NCBI GenBank assembly: GCA_004292855.1
Contig: RDXN01000031.1
Coordinates: forward strand, 1-64,000
DNA from: Cytophagales bacterium
GTDB lineage: Bacteria > Bacteroidota > Bacteroidia > Cytophagales > Spirosomataceae
DNA length: 64,000 nucleotides
Direction: 5' to 3'
The stretch's first letter is position 1. Each line of letters begins with the position of its first letter. Shown here one piece after another: positions 7,607-15,042 of the stretch. A program made the translations under genes and the position numbers. The notes beneath the pieces are model-generated. The model did not search any database. It saw nothing but the letters and a program-made list of their open reading frames with translations, and was not told where the DNA came from.

Positions 7607-10117
7607 TCAGAATTTAAAGTTGTACGTAACCGATGGAATCACCGTAGCGAAAACCGAGTACCGCACGGCCTGTGTGTTGTTGGTCACATTTAACCGGCGC
7701 GTGTCGCCCAGTTCGGTGCTACGCGGCACGTCGACGTAGGTAGGCGGCTCCTGCCGGAAAAATACCGAAAAGGGGTTCTTGCGGGCATACAGGTTATAAA
7801 CTGAGAACACCCAGCTATCCTCCTTTTTCTTGCCGGGGCGCACTTTACCTTTGAGCGTAGCAGCAAAGTCGAGCCGGTGATACACGGGAATCCGGTAGTT
7901 ATTCCGGGAATTTTCGGCGTTGTGAGGCACCACATACCCCTGATAATCAAACCGATTCGTTGGGAACGTAGCAGGCGTGCCACTGCTCACGACAAACGTG
8001 GTTGAGAAATTCCACCGCTTCGGCGATCCATCGCCCCGGCGCGGGTCAATCAGCAGCACCGTGTTGAGCGTATGCCGCCGGTCGAAGCGCGACGCAAACC
8101 AGTTGCCTCCGTTGATGCCCGTCACCTGCCGCTCGGTTTTGCCCAGCGTGTAGCTCACCCAGCCATTGACAACGCCTGTGTTCTTTTTCACAAAGAACTC
8201 GGCCCCGTAGGCCCGGCCTTTGCCCGCCAGCAAATCGCCTTCGAGGTATTTGTTCAGAAGCAGATCGGCCCCGTCGATATAATCGAGTTGGTTTTGCAGC
8301 CATTTGTAATACAATTCCACCGACACCTCGTAGGTGTTGTCGCGACCGTCTTTGAGGTTACGGAAGTAGCCCGCAGCAATCTGATCGGCAATTTGCGGTT
8401 TAATGTTGTTGGTCGATGGGGTCCAGACGTCGAGCGGGGTGGCGGCTGTCGTGTTCGATACCAGATGCAGGTATTGCGCCAGTCGATTATAGCTCATTTT
8501 CAACGAACTATTCTCCGTCAGCTCATACTTGGCCGAGAAGCGTGGTTCCCAATTGCCGTAGGTTTTGATGGTCTCGCCCCGGCTGTATTTGCGGGTTTGG
8601 CTCAGGATCGGGAACCGGCGTTGACCGGCGGGCATGTCGGTCTGAAACTCGTATGACTCGCCCGGCCCGATGTAGTTGAACAAGGAGTAACGCAGGCCAT
8701 ACTGCAACTGCAATCGGGACGATACCTGTTGTTCGTTGCCGATGTAGAGGGCGTTTTCGAGGGCGAATTTACTCTCCAGGCCAAACGAGCGCACTACCCC
8801 CGCACTGGCAGCGGTGGCCGTTCCCGGCTCGAAATCGTACAGAATACTCTGCCCGCCAAACGTAACGGTGTTATTTTTAAGGAACAGCGTGAAGTCGGGC
8901 TTGATACTGTAGTTGATAATTTTCGACTTCCAGCGGAAATAATCGTTCCGGTTCTCTTCCTTACGCTTCAAATCGGTGTCGAGCGTGTAATCGTAGTTGC
9001 TGTAGAAAGCCGTCGTGTTCAGAAACAATTTGTCGTTGAACACGTGATTCCAGCGCAACGAGGCCGTTTTGTTCCCCCAGTTGAACCCAAAATCGGAACC
9101 GAACACATCGCGACCCATATAACCCGACAGAAAGACCGTGTTTTTGTCGTTGATGCGGTAATTGGCTTTGGCCGTGAGGTCGTAGAAATAGAACGATGAG
9201 CCTTTCAAATCGCCCCGTAGAAACGGCTGCGCCAATACGTCGGCATAGGATCGGCGACCGGCCACGATAAACGAGCCTTTACCCTTAAACAAAGGCCGTT
9301 CGTATGATAAACGGCTGAATATTAAGCCAATACCACCATTCAGTTCCGGTTTTTTTGAGTTTCCTTCTTTCAGACGTACGTCTAGAATCGACGAAATCCG
9401 TCCGCCGTAGAGCGAGGGAATACCGCCTTTAATGAGTTTGACGTCCTTCACGGCATCGGGGTTGAAAACCGAGAAAAACCCGAACAGGTGTGAGGAATTG
9501 TACACCGGAGCTTCGTCGAGCAGGACCAGATTTTGGTCGATGTTACCGCCCCGCACGTTGAATCCGGTGGCCCCCTCGCCCACCGTTGTCACACCCGGCA
9601 AGAGTTGAATGGCCCGTACCACGTCGACCTCGCCCAGCAGGGCGGGCACTCGCTGAATGGTGCGAACGTCGATTTTATTGACCGACATTTCAATCTTTTT
9701 CACGTTGTCTTCTTCGCGGTCGGCTTTCACGACCACCTCCTGCAAGTCGCGGCCCTCTTCGGCGAGTTCGACATCGGTGCGAACATTCTGTGCGGAGAGT
9801 GTGACGGGAATCGTTTGCTTTTTGAAACCAACAAACGACACAACGAGGTTATAGCTTCCGGCGGGCAACGTTACGGCGTAAAAACCATAATTGTTGGTGA
9901 CGGCACCCGTGCCTGTCTCTTTTACGAAAACCGACACCCCAATCAGGCCTTCGCCGTTGTTCGCATCTTTTACATAACCACTGACCGTATATTGCGCATT
10001 GGCGACGGACGTTCGGGGTAGGCTGTTCTGGGCGGGAGTTTGAGCGCGGGCTACAGGGACGGTCAACAGCAGCAGACTTAATCCCAACAACCCCGCAGTA
10101 CGTACGGTTTGATTCAT
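7607..10117 (-). CDS. TonB-dependent receptor with carboxypeptidase-regulatory-like N-terminal domain
   Basis: 836 aa outer-membrane receptor for energised uptake. Start chosen at 10117 because a clean signal peptide (MNQTVRTAGLLGLSLLLLTV... to ARAQ) follows; the open frame reaches 10180. A carboxypeptidase-regulatory-like fold (VSGYVKDANNGEGLIGVSV, about 40-115) comes first. The plug follows, with GVTTVGEGATGFNVRGG and NLVLLDEAPVYNSSHLFGFF, then KLIKGGIPSLYGGRISSILD near residue 230. The rest is a barrel ending in the aromatic motif YNFKF. This type (no SusD partner, DUF4249 downstream) is common in Cytophagales. A TACTTTTG box lies upstream. Confidence 0.93.
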   Translation of the reverse strand: MNQTVRTAGLLGLSLLLLTVPVARAQTPAQNSLPRTSVANAQYTVSGYVKDANNGEGLIGVSVFVKETGTGAVTNNYGFYAVTLPAGSYNLVVSFVGFKKQTIPVTLSAQNVRTDVELAEEGRDLQEVVVKADREEDNVKKIEMSVNKIDVRTIQRVPALLGEVDVVRAIQLLPGVTTVGEGATGFNVRGGNIDQNLVLLDEAPVYNSSHLFGFFSVFNPDAVKDVKLIKGGIPSLYGGRISSILDVRLKEGNSKKPELNGGIGLIFSRLSYERPLFKGKGSFIVAGRRSYADVLAQPFLRGDLKGSSFYFYDLTAKANYRINDKNTVFLSGYMGRDVFGSDFGFNWGNKTASLRWNHVFNDKLFLNTTAFYSNYDYTLDTDLKRKEENRNDYFRWKSKIINYSIKPDFTLFLKNNTVTFGGQSILYDFEPGTATAASAGVVRSFGLESKFALENALYIGNEQQVSSRLQLQYGLRYSLFNYIGPGESYEFQTDMPAGQRRFPILSQTRKYSRGETIKTYGNWEPRFSAKYELTENSSLKMSYNRLAQYLHLVSNTTAATPLDVWTPSTNNIKPQIADQIAAGYFRNLKDGRDNTYEVSVELYYKWLQNQLDYIDGADLLLNKYLEGDLLAGKGRAYGAEFFVKKNTGVVNGWVSYTLGKTERQVTGINGGNWFASRFDRRHTLNTVLLIDPRRGDGSPKRWNFSTTFVVSSGTPATFPTNRFDYQGYVVPHNAENSRNNYRIPVYHRLDFAATLKGKVRPGKKKEDSWVFSVYNLYARKNPFSVFFRQEPPTYVDVPRSTELGDTRRLNVTNNTQAVRYSVFATVIPSVTYNFKF

Positions 10118-10177
10118 GTTTAGTCGAACCGCCAAAGCGGTTGTAATGGTTCTTTGTTCACTCTTTCTTAAACAACT

Positions 10178-10185
10178 CAAAAGTA
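10178..10185 (-). promoter_or_regulatory. Candidate -7 box for the TonB receptor
   Basis: On the minus strand TACTTTTG matches the Bacteroidota -7 consensus TAnnTTTG, about 60 bp before the chosen receptor start. A TTC rather than TTG sits at the expected -33 spacing, so it is weaker than the promoters at 48381 and 49091. Confidence 0.4.
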
Positions 10186-10316
10186 AGCCGGTTGATTATC
10201 CCAGAACCCATTAAATTGGACGAACCCGTGAAAATCGACCGTGAACGGTGTGCTGCATACGATAAAACAAGGACAACCCACATATCACTTACCCCCACGA
10301 CCTTCCAACTAACGAC

Positions 10317-11063
10317 ATGATCGAAATCAAAAACATCTCGAAAACCTTCGGCGACCGGACCATTCTGGACGATGTGAGTGCCGTTTTCAAACCCGGCACC
10401 ACCAGCCTGATTATTGGTGGTAGCGGCACCGGAAAAAGTGTTCTGCTGAAGTGTATGATCGGCCTCGTGAAGCCCGAAGCCGGGCAGGTTCTCTACGACG
10501 GGCGCGACTTTCTGAAAGGCGACGAAGAAACGATCAAGGCTATACGACGCGAAATGGGCGTATTGTTTCAGGGGTCGGCCCTATTCGATTCCAAGTCGGT
10601 GCGCGACAACGTGCGGTTCCCGCTCGACATGCTCACGAGCATGAGCGAGAGCGATAAGCGCGACCGGGCCGAGTTTTGCCTGCAACGGGTGGGCCTCGAA
10701 CAAGCCGCCGACCGGATGCCTTCAGAGATTTCCGGGGGGATGAAAAAGCGGGTAGGGATCGCCCGCGCCATCGTGATGAACCCCAAATACCTGTTCTGCG
10801 ACGAACCCAACTCCGGCCTCGACCCGCTCACCTCGATCAAAATTGACCAGTTAATTAAGGAGATCACCGATGAGTTCAACATCACCACCGTCGTGATTAC
10901 GCACGACATGAACTCGATGATGGAGATTGGCGAACAGATCACCTTCCTCTACCAGGGTCACAAACTTTGGGAGGGCGACAACACCACGATCACCAGCTCG
11001 ACCGTACCCGAATTGAACGAGTTTATCTACGCCAACAAGCTGCTGCGGGATATGGGGAAGTGA
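10317..11063 (+). CDS. ABC transporter ATPase, MlaF-like
   Basis: 248 aa cytoplasmic ATPase of the class that drives phospholipid/organic-solvent (Mla) transport. Walker A GGSGTGKS near residues 36-43, Q-loop LFQGSALFDS near 83, signature SGGMKKRVGIARAI near 140, Walker B YLFCDEPNSGLDP near 161 and H-loop ITHDMNS near 197. The GSALFDSKSV and GMKKRVGIAR wording is typical of MlaF. The permease (MlaE) and MCE protein (MlaD) that usually sit beside it are absent: upstream is a divergent TonB receptor and downstream an AT-rich acquired-looking stretch. The permease must be elsewhere, or an operon was broken here. Confidence 0.88.
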   Translation: MIEIKNISKTFGDRTILDDVSAVFKPGTTSLIIGGSGTGKSVLLKCMIGLVKPEAGQVLYDGRDFLKGDEETIKAIRREMGVLFQGSALFDSKSVRDNVRFPLDMLTSMSESDKRDRAEFCLQRVGLEQAADRMPSEISGGMKKRVGIARAIVMNPKYLFCDEPNSGLDPLTSIKIDQLIKEITDEFNITTVVITHDMNSMMEIGEQITFLYQGHKLWEGDNTTITSSTVPELNEFIYANKLLRDMGK

Positions 11064-11197
11064 GGAGCGAAAAGCAAACATACGTCTTAGGACCCGGTCG
11101 GGAAGTGAAAACTAAAACGTTTACGGAGTCACTTTCCGGTGAGAAAGTTCTGGTTGGTTTTGAGTGAGATACTGGAGGTTAAACTAATTTTTACCAA

Positions 11198-11953
11198 ATG
11201 CGACTGATTTACCTTTTGACTTCAATACTTTTTTTTCAATTCGACCTAATGGCCCAACAGACAGTTACAGATCAAAAGTTAAATGAACTTAGTGGTTATA
11301 AATACAGACACGTAACCGTCAATGCTGATTCATTGGACAATAAAATTCCAATCATAGTTGGTCTGCATTGGAGAGGTTCAACACCTGATGAGTTTGGGAA
11401 ATTTTTAAAGGACTTAAAATCACCAGTCAGGCTGATATTATTGCAAGGACAGTATCCAGATGATGAAGCAAATCATTCGTTTTTTAAGATTGTTCCTACA
11501 GACTACTACACTCTTCCGACTGACGAGAAGATGAAGATATTATTGCAAGAGGGGGAGAAATTAAGTGAGTTTATAAAAGCAATTACACACAAATACAAGC
11601 CTATAAAAAAACCTGTTATCATTGGAGCTTCACAAGGAGGTGATTTAAGTTATGTGATTGGTATTCGTTACAATAACCTTGTAAGTTTATCTTGTCCATT
11701 GCTTGCGACAATAGACAATCGCATTGTTAAACCTCTGAGTAAGAAATTACAAAGACAGATTTCCGAAATCGAAGTTTTCCACGGAATTGCGGACAAAATA
11801 GTATTGATAGATACTGTCAAACAACATGTTCAGGTTTTGAGAGATAGCAAATTCAAAGTGGATCTTCATTCTTACAAGGACAATACACATAGTATTTCTA
11901 ACAAAATGATGACAGAATTCACTGAACTAATTGACAGGCACTTGATAAACTAA
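11198..11953 (+). CDS. Secreted alpha/beta-hydrolase, AT-rich (likely acquired)
   Basis: 251 aa. A signal peptide (MRLIYLLTSILFFQFDLMAQ) is followed by an esterase-like fold: IIVGLHWRGSTPDEF is the oxyanion-strand region, GASQGGDLSYVIG near residue 148 is the nucleophile elbow (Ser in GxSxGG), and the later NTHSIS supplies a plausible catalytic His near 235, with GIADKIV in the usual acid region. It is therefore probably an esterase or lipase of the phospholipase/carboxylesterase type; the substrate is unknown. Codon use is markedly AT-rich compared with the GC-rich genes on both sides, as for the following toxin-antitoxin genes, suggesting horizontal acquisition. A hairpin follows it. Confidence 0.75.
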   Translation: MRLIYLLTSILFFQFDLMAQQTVTDQKLNELSGYKYRHVTVNADSLDNKIPIIVGLHWRGSTPDEFGKFLKDLKSPVRLILLQGQYPDDEANHSFFKIVPTDYYTLPTDEKMKILLQEGEKLSEFIKAITHKYKPIKKPVIIGASQGGDLSYVIGIRYNNLVSLSCPLLATIDNRIVKPLSKKLQRQISEIEVFHGIADKIVLIDTVKQHVQVLRDSKFKVDLHSYKDNTHSISNKMMTEFTELIDRHLIN

Positions 11954-11989
11954 ACCTCTTGTGAAAGAAAAGATTATTGCCGCCAACAT

Positions 11990-12019
11990 CCGAACTAAAA
12001 ATCCTTCAAGATTTTTCGG
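11990..12019. terminator. Hairpin after the hydrolase
   Basis: AAAAATC/GATTTTT arms (11997-12003 and 12010-12016) with a 6-nt loop, flanked by CCG/CGG. It lies between the hydrolase stop and the PIN gene. A terminator role is plausible because the 3' arm ends in a T-run. Confidence 0.5.
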
Positions 12020-12046
12020 TAAGCTTGGATAAATTTAATCGTGGAT

Positions 12047-12514
12047 ATGAAGCAAAGAATCTACATTGACACTTCGGTTGTTGGCGGTTATTTCGACGAT
12101 GAATTTTCGGCAGACACTATTCCGTTTTTTGACCGAGTAAAAAGCGGAGAAATTACAATAGTCATTTCGGATATCCTTGAAGCTGAGCTTTTAAGAGCAC
12201 CTGACTTTGTGAGCGAACTTTTGGCAAGTATGCCCGAATTGCACATCGAAAAAGTGAGACTTTCACCCGAAGCAACTGAGCTTGCCGACAAATATATTGA
12301 GGCAAAAGTTGTTGGAAAAACAAGCAGAGCCGACTGTCAACATATTGCTATTGCGACACTTTGTAACGCAGATGTTTTGGTAAGCTGGAACTTCAAACAC
12401 ATTGTAAATCTTGACAGAATTAGAGGTTACAATGGTATCAACTATCAAAATGGATACAAAATGATAGAAATCAGAACCCCAAAAGAGACAATGAAATATG
12501 GAAACGAAGACTAA
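12047..12514 (+). CDS. PIN-domain ribonuclease toxin
   Basis: 155 aa. The fold and acidic residues of PIN nucleases are visible: IYIDTSVVGGYF at the N-terminus (first Asp), DILEAELLRAP (Glu), SRADCQHIAIA (Asp) and NADVLVSWNFKHI near the C-terminus. A GTG at 12041 could also start it; ATG at 12047 is preferred. PIN toxins cleave RNA in toxin-antitoxin modules. The stop codon overlaps the start of a 62-aa acidic helical protein, so the order is toxin first, antitoxin second, the reverse of ordinary vapBC. AT-rich like the preceding hydrolase. Confidence 0.82.
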   Translation: MKQRIYIDTSVVGGYFDDEFSADTIPFFDRVKSGEITIVISDILEAELLRAPDFVSELLASMPELHIEKVRLSPEATELADKYIEAKVVGKTSRADCQHIAIATLCNADVLVSWNFKHIVNLDRIRGYNGINYQNGYKMIEIRTPKETMKYGNED

Positions 12515-12686
12515 CAAAACAGAAAAAAAGTTTGACGCAATCAAAACAATGCGTGAAATACGAGACAAAATAAGTCTTGAAATAATGGATATGACCTATG
12601 AGCAAGAGAGGACGTATTTGGACAAACTTCTCGCAAAAGAACAGGCAGAATCAAGCAACAATTTATACTTGCCTGCCCAAACGTAA
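12498..12686 (+). CDS. Small antitoxin-like protein partnered with the PIN toxin
   Basis: 62 aa, highly charged and predicted helical (KKFDAIKTMREIRDKISLEI, then MTYEQERTYLDKLLAKEQ). It overlaps the toxin reading frame by 17 bp, indicating translational coupling. Small proteins with the MREIRDKISxEI pattern are, to my knowledge, found beside PIN toxins, so an antitoxin role is likely, but no DNA-binding motif is evident. The gene is AT-rich, like its partner. Confidence 0.65.
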   Translation: METKTNKTEKKFDAIKTMREIRDKISLEIMDMTYEQERTYLDKLLAKEQAESSNNLYLPAQT

Positions 12687-12720
12687 AGAGCAGTCATTTC
12701 CTATTCTTTCAGAAGCTCAT

Positions 12721-12891
12721 TTAGCGTCCACTTGTCTTCACTAAATTCCGTTTGCTTTGCTCGGCTATCCACTTGAACTGCTCGATGAACTCCTCGGCAG
12801 GCATTAAGGGCTGCTGCGAGACTTTCCTGACCATTCGCTCGTTCCGCGCTTTGTGGTAGTCGTTCAATTCGATGGTTGGCGTCGTCTTCAT
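12721..12891 (-). CDS. Small 56-aa protein, possible antitoxin remnant
   Basis: An ATG-to-TAA frame of 56 codons plus stop (begins MKTTPTIELNDYHKARNERM, ends LVKTSGR). Its ATG overlaps the TGA of a 34-codon frame upstream (12992-12888) in an ATGA junction, a coupling typical of toxin-antitoxin pairs. The sequence is charged and helical; no family recognised. It lies in the only stretch here longer than 300 bp without a larger gene (12687-13000). It may be a real small gene or the surviving half of a decayed module. Confidence 0.4.
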   Translation of the reverse strand: MKTTPTIELNDYHKARNERMVRKVSQQPLMPAEEFIEQFKWIAEQSKRNLVKTSGR

Positions 12892-12992
12892 GCGATGAGG
12901 GGCTTGTAGTGTCGGCGGTCCGTCGCCACGGTACTAATCGGCACGGCTGTTAAGCTGTGAGAACAAGAAATAATTGGCCTCTTCGCGTCCAT
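12888..12992 (-). pseudogene. Possible 3' remnant of a PIN-type toxin gene
   Basis: A 34-codon frame begins at ATG 12992 and ends at a TGA that overlaps the next small ORF. Its last part (TAVPISTVATDRRHYKPLIA) resembles the C-terminal strand and helix of PIN toxins (ATxDRRHF type). Everything N-terminal of that is missing, since trpF occupies the DNA upstream. Low confidence because the match is short. Confidence 0.25.
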
Positions 12993-13011
12993 GCCGGTTA
13001 CTAACCGGCAT
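12991..13011. repeat. 21-bp palindrome across the trpF stop
   Basis: 10-bp perfect arms (ATGCCGGTTA / TAACCGGCAT) around one central base, spanning the trpF stop codon at 13001. It has no T-run, so a terminator is not certain. Confidence 0.6.
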
Positions 13012-13660
13012 TACCAACCACCGCAAAGAACGCTCTCAACTTCTCCGGGTCCAGGTTTCCGTTTGTACGGACGCCACTGCAAATATCGAGTCCGAAGGGA
13101 CGGACGGTCTCGATGGCCTCGCGGGCGTTTTCGGGTTTGAGGCCCCCGGCTAGAAACACCGGCACAGCAGAACTTTCTACAATTCGGCGACTCACCTGCC
13201 AGTTATGGACGCGGCCCGTACCGCCTAACTCCTTCACGGCCAACGACGGGTTACCCGAATCGAGCAGGAGCGCGTCGACGCCCTCGGCAACGGCGTTGAG
13301 GGCGTCGGTCAGGCTTTCGTCGCCCACAACGTGGATTACCTGAACGAGTTTCACGGCGGGAAGAGCCGCACGAATTTGGGCGTAGGTGCCTGATGGAACG
13401 GCATCTACGAGTTGAATGGTGTTGGCTCCGGTGCGTTGTTGGTGGGCTATAATGCCCTCGGCGGTGGTCTCGCTCGTGAGCATGAACGTGGCTACGGGCG
13501 GGGGCGTAAAGCGCACCACGGCAGCGGCCAATGAGTCGTCGATGACACCCGGCCCGCTCGGCATTGGCCCTACCAAACCGAGGGCGTCGGCCCCAGCGGC
13601 AATCGCCAGTTGAGCCTCTTCTAAACTGCTGATGCAGCAGACTTTAACGCGAGTACGCAT
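13001..13660 (-). CDS. trpF: Phosphoribosylanthranilate isomerase-like protein
   Basis: 219 aa (beta/alpha)8 barrel enzyme, the normal TrpF length; TrpF isomerises phosphoribosylanthranilate in tryptophan synthesis. Family signs are RVKVCCISSLEEAQLAIAAGADALG at the N-terminus, ALLLDSGNPS near residue 133 with the general-acid Asp, PVFLAGGLKPENAREAI near 168 and GLDICSGVRTNG near 190 (phosphate-binding loop). The usual KxCGIT motif reads KVCCIS, keeping the catalytic Cys position. No other trp gene is in the window, so it is an isolated copy that could be a TrpF-like paralog with another substrate. Confidence 0.82.
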   Translation of the reverse strand: MRTRVKVCCISSLEEAQLAIAAGADALGLVGPMPSGPGVIDDSLAAAVVRFTPPPVATFMLTSETTAEGIIAHQQRTGANTIQLVDAVPSGTYAQIRAALPAVKLVQVIHVVGDESLTDALNAVAEGVDALLLDSGNPSLAVKELGGTGRVHNWQVSRRIVESSAVPVFLAGGLKPENAREAIETVRPFGLDICSGVRTNGNLDPEKLRAFFAVVGNAG

Positions 13661-13705
13661 AACAGAATGGTAATTTTTCCCGCAAAATAGCTCAATTTAG
13701 TGAAT

Positions 13706-13783
13706 GGATGCCGGACGTTGGACGTTAGACAATGAATATTGGACGACTTGTGGTAGCATTATTTTGTCCAACGTCCAGCATCC
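13706..13783. repeat. Inverted repeat between trpF and the MFS gene
   Basis: Arms 13706-13723 and 13766-13783 (18 bp, one mismatch; GGATGCCGGACGTTGGAC type), with partial echoes (GGACGTTAGAC, AATATTGGAC) inside and outside. It lies in the divergent gap upstream of both genes, so it is not simply a terminator. Confidence 0.8.
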
Positions 13784-13803
13784 AATATCTAACATCTTCT
13801 TGA

Positions 13804-15042
13804 ATGGCTGACCCCTACGCATCGCTTCGCATACCCGATTTCCGCTATTTTATTATGAACAGCTTCCTGCTCACAGCCACCCTGCTGATTCAGGAAGTAT
13901 TGCTCGGTTACGAACTCTACAAGATCACCCACGACCCGCTGGCCCTGGGTCTGGTTGGCCTGGCCGAAGCGGTTCCGTTTATCCTGGTTTCGCTCTTTGG
14001 CGGGCACCTCGCCGACCGGCGCGATAAGAAACGCATCCTGCAAATCAGTCTGTTCGTGATTATGCTGGGGTCGGTGGTGCTGTATCTGGCGTTTCGGCCC
14101 GCCCTCGAAGACAAACTGACGCTCAGTTCACGACTAACGTTGATCTACGGCGTTATTATGCTCATCGGCACGGCACGGGGGTTTTATTCGCCTGCCAGTT
14201 CGTCGCTCAAGCCGTTTCTGGTGCCGCGCGAATTGTACCCCAACTCGGCGACCTGGAGCAGTTCGTTCTGGCAGGCTGGGGCTATTGCCGGGCCGGGTAT
14301 CGCGGGGTTTCTGTATAGCTGGCTGGGGCTGGATAACGCCCTGCTGGTCGTGATCGGCCTGTTTGGGGTGTGTTTTTTGTTGTTGTCGCTCGTCAATAAC
14401 CGCCCGGTCGTGGTCGATACGGATGCGCAGCCGTTGGGATTTTGGGACAGTCTGAAAGAAGGATTCCAGTTTGTGTTCAAGACCAAGATTGTGTTTTACG
14501 CCATCTCGCTCGACCTGTTTTCGGTCTTGTTCGGGGGCGTCGTGGCTATCTTACCCGTGTTTGCCGAAGACATTCTGAAAGTCGGGGCCGAGGGGCTGGG
14601 CTTTTTGCGGGCCGCTCCCTCGGTGGGGGCCGTGACCACGATGCTCGTGATGGCCAAATACCCGCCCACCCACAACGCCTGGCGCAACATGCTGCTAGCC
14701 GTGGCCGGTTTCGGCGTGGCTACGCTCGTGTTCGCCGTCTCGACCGATTTCTATCTCTCGCTCGTGATGCTCGCCCTAACCGGCGCGTTCGACAGTGTGA
14801 GTGTGATTATTCGCCAAACCATACTCCAGATTTTCCCGCCCGATCACATGCGGGGCCGTGTTGCCGCCGTAAATGGTATCTTCGTCAGTTCGTCTAATGA
14901 AATCGGCGCGTTCGAGTCGGGGTTGGCCGCACGGCTGTTCGGCACGGTCCCCTCGGTGGTGCTGGGCGGGGTAGTCACGATGGTCGTCGTCACCTACGTG
15001 TATGTAAAATCGAAGGATTTGTTTTCAGTACGGTTGTCGTAA
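13804..15042 (+). CDS. MFS exporter (EntS/MFS_3-like)
   Basis: 412 aa with about 12 predicted membrane segments. The loop motif GGHLADRRDKKRILQ near residues 60-75 is MFS motif A. The later text (GFLYSWLGLDNALLVVIGLFG, LFGGVVAILPVFAEDILKVG, ADHMRG-type RGRVAAVNGIFVSSSNEIGAFESG) matches MFS_3 transporters, a group that includes enterobactin exporter EntS and drug exporters. The start MADPYASLRIPDFRYF is typical for the group. The stop overlaps the ATG of the helicase gene (TAATG), so the two are translationally coupled, though a functional link is not obvious. Confidence 0.88.
   Translation: MADPYASLRIPDFRYFIMNSFLLTATLLIQEVLLGYELYKITHDPLALGLVGLAEAVPFILVSLFGGHLADRRDKKRILQISLFVIMLGSVVLYLAFRPALEDKLTLSSRLTLIYGVIMLIGTARGFYSPASSSLKPFLVPRELYPNSATWSSSFWQAGAIAGPGIAGFLYSWLGLDNALLVVIGLFGVCFLLLSLVNNRPVVVDTDAQPLGFWDSLKEGFQFVFKTKIVFYAISLDLFSVLFGGVVAILPVFAEDILKVGAEGLGFLRAAPSVGAVTTMLVMAKYPPTHNAWRNMLLAVAGFGVATLVFAVSTDFYLSLVMLALTGAFDSVSVIIRQTILQIFPPDHMRGRVAAVNGIFVSSSNEIGAFESGLAARLFGTVPSVVLGGVVTMVVVTYVYVKSKDLFSVRLS

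Noticed and set aside
11975-12030. GCCGCCAAC motif plus hairpin as a possible integron attC site
   Set aside because: No matching GTTRRRY core on the other side and no cassette array or integrase; treated as a terminator-like hairpin.
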